Part shown: one piece after another, positions 61,492 to 64,000 of the stretch
Layout: every line of letters begins with the position of its first letter
Position numbering within the stretch: the first letter of the stretch is position 1
Position numbers and translations under genes: made by a program
Notes under the pieces: generated by a model
What the model saw: the letters and a program-made list of their open reading frames with translations, nothing else
The model's database searches: none
What the model was told of the DNA's origin: nothing
Source: an uncultured Bacteroidota bacterium
GTDB lineage: Bacteria; Bacteroidota; Bacteroidia; Chitinophagales; LD1
DNA length: 64,000 nt
Assembly (NCBI GenBank): GCA_903861145.1
Contig: CAIOTH010000113.1
Coordinates: 20,961-84,960 of the forward strand
Reading direction: 5' to 3'

Positions 61492-62736
61492 CTACAGGTT
61501 CCCTACCGCCATGTTTATCAGGTTTGCGTTCACGTGCGCCACGAGTTTTGAGCCGAAATTGTCCATTGACAAATCCACCTGCTTTTGCTGGTTCTTGGCG
61601 TAAATTTGAGTGTCCTTTATACTTTGATGCCCCAACATGTCCTTAACCTGATATATTGATGTTCCTATTTCAAGATGAACCGTAGCAAATGAATGACGGG
61701 CGCAGTGAAAAGTTATGCGCTTGTTAATCTCCGCTTCCTTCATTAGCGTTTTCAGGCTCCGGTTCGCAGCCTGATTAGTAATTCGCTTGAATACAAAGCT
61801 TTCCGGATGGCGAAAACCTTTCAAGCCATTAAGAATCTCCAAAGCATCCTGCACTAAGGCCAACTTCAAGGGGTTTGAAGTTTTCACCATCTTTATTTCC
61901 ATCTTTTTTTCTTCAAACAATATATCCTTCCACCTCAAATTTTGAACGTCTGAAAATCTTAGCCCTGTCAAACAACCGAATAGGAACATGTTTTTGATGG
62001 CCTCAAGACCTCTATGTTCATCGGATAATACCAATGTTTTCAGCTTAATAACCTCCTCCATTGTCAAGAATTTTCGGTTCCCCTTTACCGGCTCCCCTTT
62101 AAAGCCCACATATGGGTTTTCTTCAATCAGCTTTGCCATCAAGGCTTCTTTTAGTATTGATTTAAAGTTCTTGTGCCTGTTATATTTACCACCAGCATGA
62201 TTCCCTCTTTTGATAGTCAAATAATTATCCCAACGCTTAATAAAATCCAGGGTGATGTCGCCAAAAGACAACGTGGGTCTGAATAGTTTTAATATGGCCT
62301 TGGTTTTTTCGTAACCGGCTATTGTTGATTCTCTTAGCCTTGGTCTCATCAACTCAACTCGTTCATCCCAGAATTCATAAAAGCCGATTGATGCGCCGGT
62401 ATTGAAATAGCCTCGTATTTTATCCGGTGTGATTATGGCCTTCATCCTCTTTTGCTCCATCAAGTAATTTTTAAAATCAGAGGTTTGGTCAAGGATAAAT
62501 TCATTTAACGCTTCATAATCAGCCTTCAACCTCTTGTAATTAGAGTTTCTGGGGAGCTTGGTTATATCGACCAGTCCCACTGTTTCGTCCCAATGGTCAG
62601 GATGGACTGAGTGTCCCACTATTCCCTTTTTTATCAACTTCCTTTGGCATATAGCAAAGAGAGCAACAGGGCATTTACCTGTTACCTTATTTGCTTTGTC
62701 CTTTCTTAAACCCGCCCTAATTGTAGCATCAATCAT
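61492..62736 (-). CDS. int: Tyrosine recombinase (integrase)
   Basis: 414 residues. An arm-type N-terminal region (about 1-100), a SAM-like core-binding domain (about 115-210) and a catalytic domain (about 220-395) are seen. Catalytic residues are Arg260 (LTGLRFSDV), His344-x-x-Arg347 (FHCARHSF), His370 (MLGHQS) and Tyr379 (TQIYAKN). It is the expected enzyme for the tRNA-Asn integration. It lies 0.5 kb inside the right repeat and reads away from it. Confidence 0.95.
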   Translation of the reverse strand: MIDATIRAGLRKDKANKVTGKCPVALFAICQRKLIKKGIVGHSVHPDHWDETVGLVDITKLPRNSNYKRLKADYEALNEFILDQTSDFKNYLMEQKRMKAIITPDKIRGYFNTGASIGFYEFWDERVELMRPRLRESTIAGYEKTKAILKLFRPTLSFGDITLDFIKRWDNYLTIKRGNHAGGKYNRHKNFKSILKEALMAKLIEENPYVGFKGEPVKGNRKFLTMEEVIKLKTLVLSDEHRGLEAIKNMFLFGCLTGLRFSDVQNLRWKDILFEEKKMEIKMVKTSNPLKLALVQDALEILNGLKGFRHPESFVFKRITNQAANRSLKTLMKEAEINKRITFHCARHSFATVHLEIGTSIYQVKDMLGHQSIKDTQIYAKNQQKQVDLSMDNFGSKLVAHVNANLINMAVGNL

Positions 62737-63170
62737 CTTATCTATTTTTTAAACACCTTAAACATATAACTCTATTTTTACATTTAAAAGCCCTTGTTTG
62801 ATTTACTTTCTTGTCTTAAAATACACCCCAGATTTTCTGGCAATTAGTTTTTGCCGGCTTGAAAATGTAAAGCTGGTTCAGGCAATTTTCTCAGAAAAGG
62901 GTTTGTAAGAATCGATCTAGATTCATTTATGAATTATTTACAATATTTAACACACCGGTTGTCCACCGGCTTCACAAATCCCATCAATTCTTACAATTTT
63001 ATGTTTTCTGCCTGTTTAGCCCACCGGTTAACGTTATAACTCACTGGGGCAAAAGATTCTGCCCTTGAGCAATATTTTATTGTTAAAAACGCAATCTTGG
63101 CTACGAAAACGGGTTTAAATAGAGGTGGAGAACCTCATTATTCATCCTGTAAAATGAATATTTGAATCAA

Positions 63171-63193
63171 GGGGGAAGCGTAGGGGAAACTTT
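63171..63193. repeat. Candidate integrase arm site, right end
   Basis: Matches 56369-56391 at 21 of 23 bases in the same orientation, with the same double GGGGAA core. It lies 71 bases before the right core repeat. Confidence 0.55.
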
Positions 63194-63204
63194 TTTGACC
63201 GAGT

Positions 63205-63236
63205 TTGATGGAAAATGAAGTTTTTTTTTATTTTTG
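63205..63236 (+). promoter_or_regulatory. Element-borne promoter of the right tRNA-Asn copy
   Basis: TTG at 63205-63207 and TATTTTTG at 63229-63236, spaced by 21 bases. The -7 box ends 31 bases before the tRNA, exactly as for the left copy. Because it is inside the element, the intact tRNA now depends on element DNA for expression. Confidence 0.7.
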
Positions 63237-63264
63237 CCGTCCGCAATTTCAATCAATAGCGGTC

Positions 63265-63338
63265 AATTCCTCGATAGCTCAGTTGGTTAGAGCATCAGAC
63301 TGTTAATCTGAGGGTCCTTGGTTCGAGCCCAAGTCGGG
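63265..63338 (+). repeat. Right attachment-site direct repeat (attR core), 74 bp
   Basis: Identical to 56234-56307. Beyond it the sequence continues into the correct 3' end of tRNA-Asn. Confidence 0.9.
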
Positions 63339-63341
63339 GAG
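63268..63341 (+). tRNA. tRNA-Asn (anticodon GTT), intact
   Basis: Seventy-four bases with all arms paired: acceptor TCCTCGA with TCGGGGA (one T-G pair), D arm GCTC/GAGC, anticodon arm TCAGA-CTGTTAA-TCTGA, T arm CTTGG/CCAAG, and discriminator G as expected for Asn. CCA is not encoded. The 5' part lies in the element's right repeat and the final bases are chromosomal. A terminator follows two bases later. Confidence 0.95.
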
Positions 63342-63342
63342 C

Positions 63343-63372
63343 AAAGCCCAACACTTTCATGTTGGGCTTTTT
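63343..63372 (+). terminator. Terminator of tRNA-Asn
   Basis: Arms AAAGCCCAACA (63343-63353) and TGTTGGGCTTT (63360-63370) around a six-base loop, followed by T-rich sequence. Confidence 0.9.
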
Positions 63373-63432
63373 CATTTATACTACTTTAGGGTTGAAATAC
63401 ACTTTCCAGACCCTTAACTTTTACTAGCCGAA

Positions 63433-63933
63433 ATGGAATTGCATTACAGAGAAGGCGCAACGGCCGATATTAAGCACTTGCTTGCATTGGGCATTACTGC
63501 ATACGGACAGTTTCAGCAGGTTTTGACAGAAGAAAACTGGAATAAACTGTATACGAATTTATCGTCTGAAAAAACGTATGTCGATTTGATCGAAAAATCA
63601 AAGTGCTTTGTGTGCGTGGCAAATAATGAGATTGTTGGGATGGCGTTACTGATCCCCAGCGGTAACCCCACTAAAATCTTTCAAGCTGATTGGAGTTATA
63701 TACGCATGGTTGGTGTTAATCCACGTTTTGAAGGTAGAGGTATTGCAAAAAAATTAACCCAGCTATGTATTGAGTGTGCTATCGAAAACGAAGAAAAAAT
63801 AATTGCCCTGCATACTTCTGAGTTTATGGATGCAGCAAGGCACATTTATGAAAAGGCGGGGTTTAAAAGGGTAAAGGAGATTGAGCCTATATTCGGTAAG
63901 AGATATTGGCTTTATATACTGGAATTAGGGTGA
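63433..63933 (+). CDS. GNAT-family N-acetyltransferase
   Basis: 166 residues. The acetyl-CoA loop is MVGVNPRFEGRGIAKKL (Arg98 to Ala105, R-x-x-G-x-G/A type), and ALHTSEFMDAARHIYEKAGFKR is the usual C-terminal part. It transfers an acetyl group to an amine of an unknown substrate. It lies outside the element, directly downstream of the tRNA, so it belongs to the chromosome. Confidence 0.9.
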   Translation: MELHYREGATADIKHLLALGITAYGQFQQVLTEENWNKLYTNLSSEKTYVDLIEKSKCFVCVANNEIVGMALLIPSGNPTKIFQADWSYIRMVGVNPRFEGRGIAKKLTQLCIECAIENEEKIIALHTSEFMDAARHIYEKAGFKRVKEIEPIFGKRYWLYILELG

Positions 63934-63958
63934 TGGTGTATGTCTGTTTTTGCAACAT

Positions 63959-63980
63959 CTTGTAGCTTGGAAGCTACAAG
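63959..63980. repeat. Perfect inverted repeat at the window edge
   Basis: CTTGTAGCTT and AAGCTACAAG are perfect ten-base arms around GG, followed by CGAGCGAAGCGAGA, a second small inverted motif. It could be a REP-like element or a terminator after the GNAT gene. The rest lies outside the window. Confidence 0.5.
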
Positions 63981-64000
63981 CATAGTCGAGCGAAGCGAGA

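Larger units (their letters stand above)
62737..63264. other. Non-coding right end of the element
   Basis: 528 bases between the integrase start and the right core repeat, with no credible gene. It holds an inverted repeat ATTCAT-TT-ATGAAT at 62921-62934, three CACCGG copies (62953, 62964, 63022), the right arm-site candidate (63171-63193) and a promoter upstream of the tRNA (63205-63236). It probably contains integrase/excisionase binding sites and the integrase promoter. Confidence 0.6.
56234..63338. mobile_element. tRNA-Asn-integrated element carrying a NotI-like restriction-modification system
   Basis: A segment of about 7.03 kb bounded by 74-base identical direct repeats (56234-56307 and 63265-63338) that are nearly complete tRNA-Asn genes. 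It contains a tyrosine integrase (near the right end), a HTH protein, a Rep-like protein, the restriction-modification genes, a small XRE regulator and a small secreted protein. Imperfect 23-base repeats lie near both ends (56369-56391 and 63171-63193), suitable as integrase arm sites. No relaxase, conjugation or capsid gene is seen, so it is likely a small mobilisable or satellite element. Excision should leave one intact tRNA. Confidence 0.85.

Overview
The window looks like chromosomal DNA from a member of the Bacteroidota, probably a Chitinophaga/Sphingobacteria-like relative. The signs are a type-B gliding/T9SS C-terminal domain, a DUF2480 protein, bTHX, Bacteroidota-type promoter boxes (TAnnTTTG) upstream of HU and the tRNA genes, no clear Shine-Dalgarno sequences, and several starts that are TTG or GTG. 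No computation or database search was done. Family calls come from reading motifs.

Region 1 (1-12437) is a surface-glycan locus. It holds the 3' end of a glycosyltransferase gene, an ABC-2 export permease without its ATPase in view, five consecutive genes carrying six phytanoyl-CoA-dioxygenase-type Fe(II)/2-oxoglutarate domains, an arylsulfotransferase-like secreted protein, a PAPS-type sulfotransferase and three more glycosyltransferase-like genes. The tandem oxygenase array is the most unusual part.

Region 2 (12443-30419) is mostly housekeeping and envelope: a CPA2 antiporter, a lipoprotein, a GT39-like membrane enzyme, a GT51 transglycosylase with a large N-terminal domain, an Slt/MltD-type lytic transglycosylase, DUF2480, a PpiD-like foldase, HU, bTHX, a lipoprotein and an OmpR-type regulator. 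Embedded here are two adjacent, paralogous secreted proteins (718 and 1196 residues) that end in a His...Cys arrangement resembling clan CD (caspase/gingipain/CHAT) peptidases. I do not recognise them as a described family.

Region 3 (30684-50096) is an exopolysaccharide locus. The minus-strand half holds an SGNH-like/MBOAT O-acylation pair, a YkuK-like protein, a WecA-like initiating transferase, a Wzc-type tyrosine autokinase with a Gly-Tyr-rich tail, a Wza-like export lipoprotein, a GT4 enzyme and an asparagine-synthase-like amidotransferase. The plus-strand half holds a Wzy-like membrane protein, a GT4 enzyme, a DegT aminotransferase and an N-formyltransferase (together predicted to make a formamido sugar), three GT2 enzymes, a PAP2-like phosphatase and a small membrane protein. 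Together they predict a Wzy/Wza/Wzc-type polymer with acyl, amide and formamido decorations.

Region 4 (50117-56015) carries a T9SS cargo protein, two YCII/DGPF proteins with an ECF42-type sigma factor, aspartate-semialdehyde dehydrogenase and a PfkB kinase.

Region 5 (56234-63338) is a compact integrative element of about 7.03 kb bounded by 74-bp direct repeats that are nearly complete tRNA-Asn genes. It encodes a tyrosine integrase, a helix-turn-helix protein, a putative gene II/X-like replication initiator, a NotI-like restriction-modification system with a small XRE regulator, and a small Cys-rich secreted protein. The left tRNA copy has a broken acceptor stem and the right copy is intact, so the element appears to supply the promoter and 5' part of the tRNA rather than its 3' end. 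A GNAT acetyltransferase follows.
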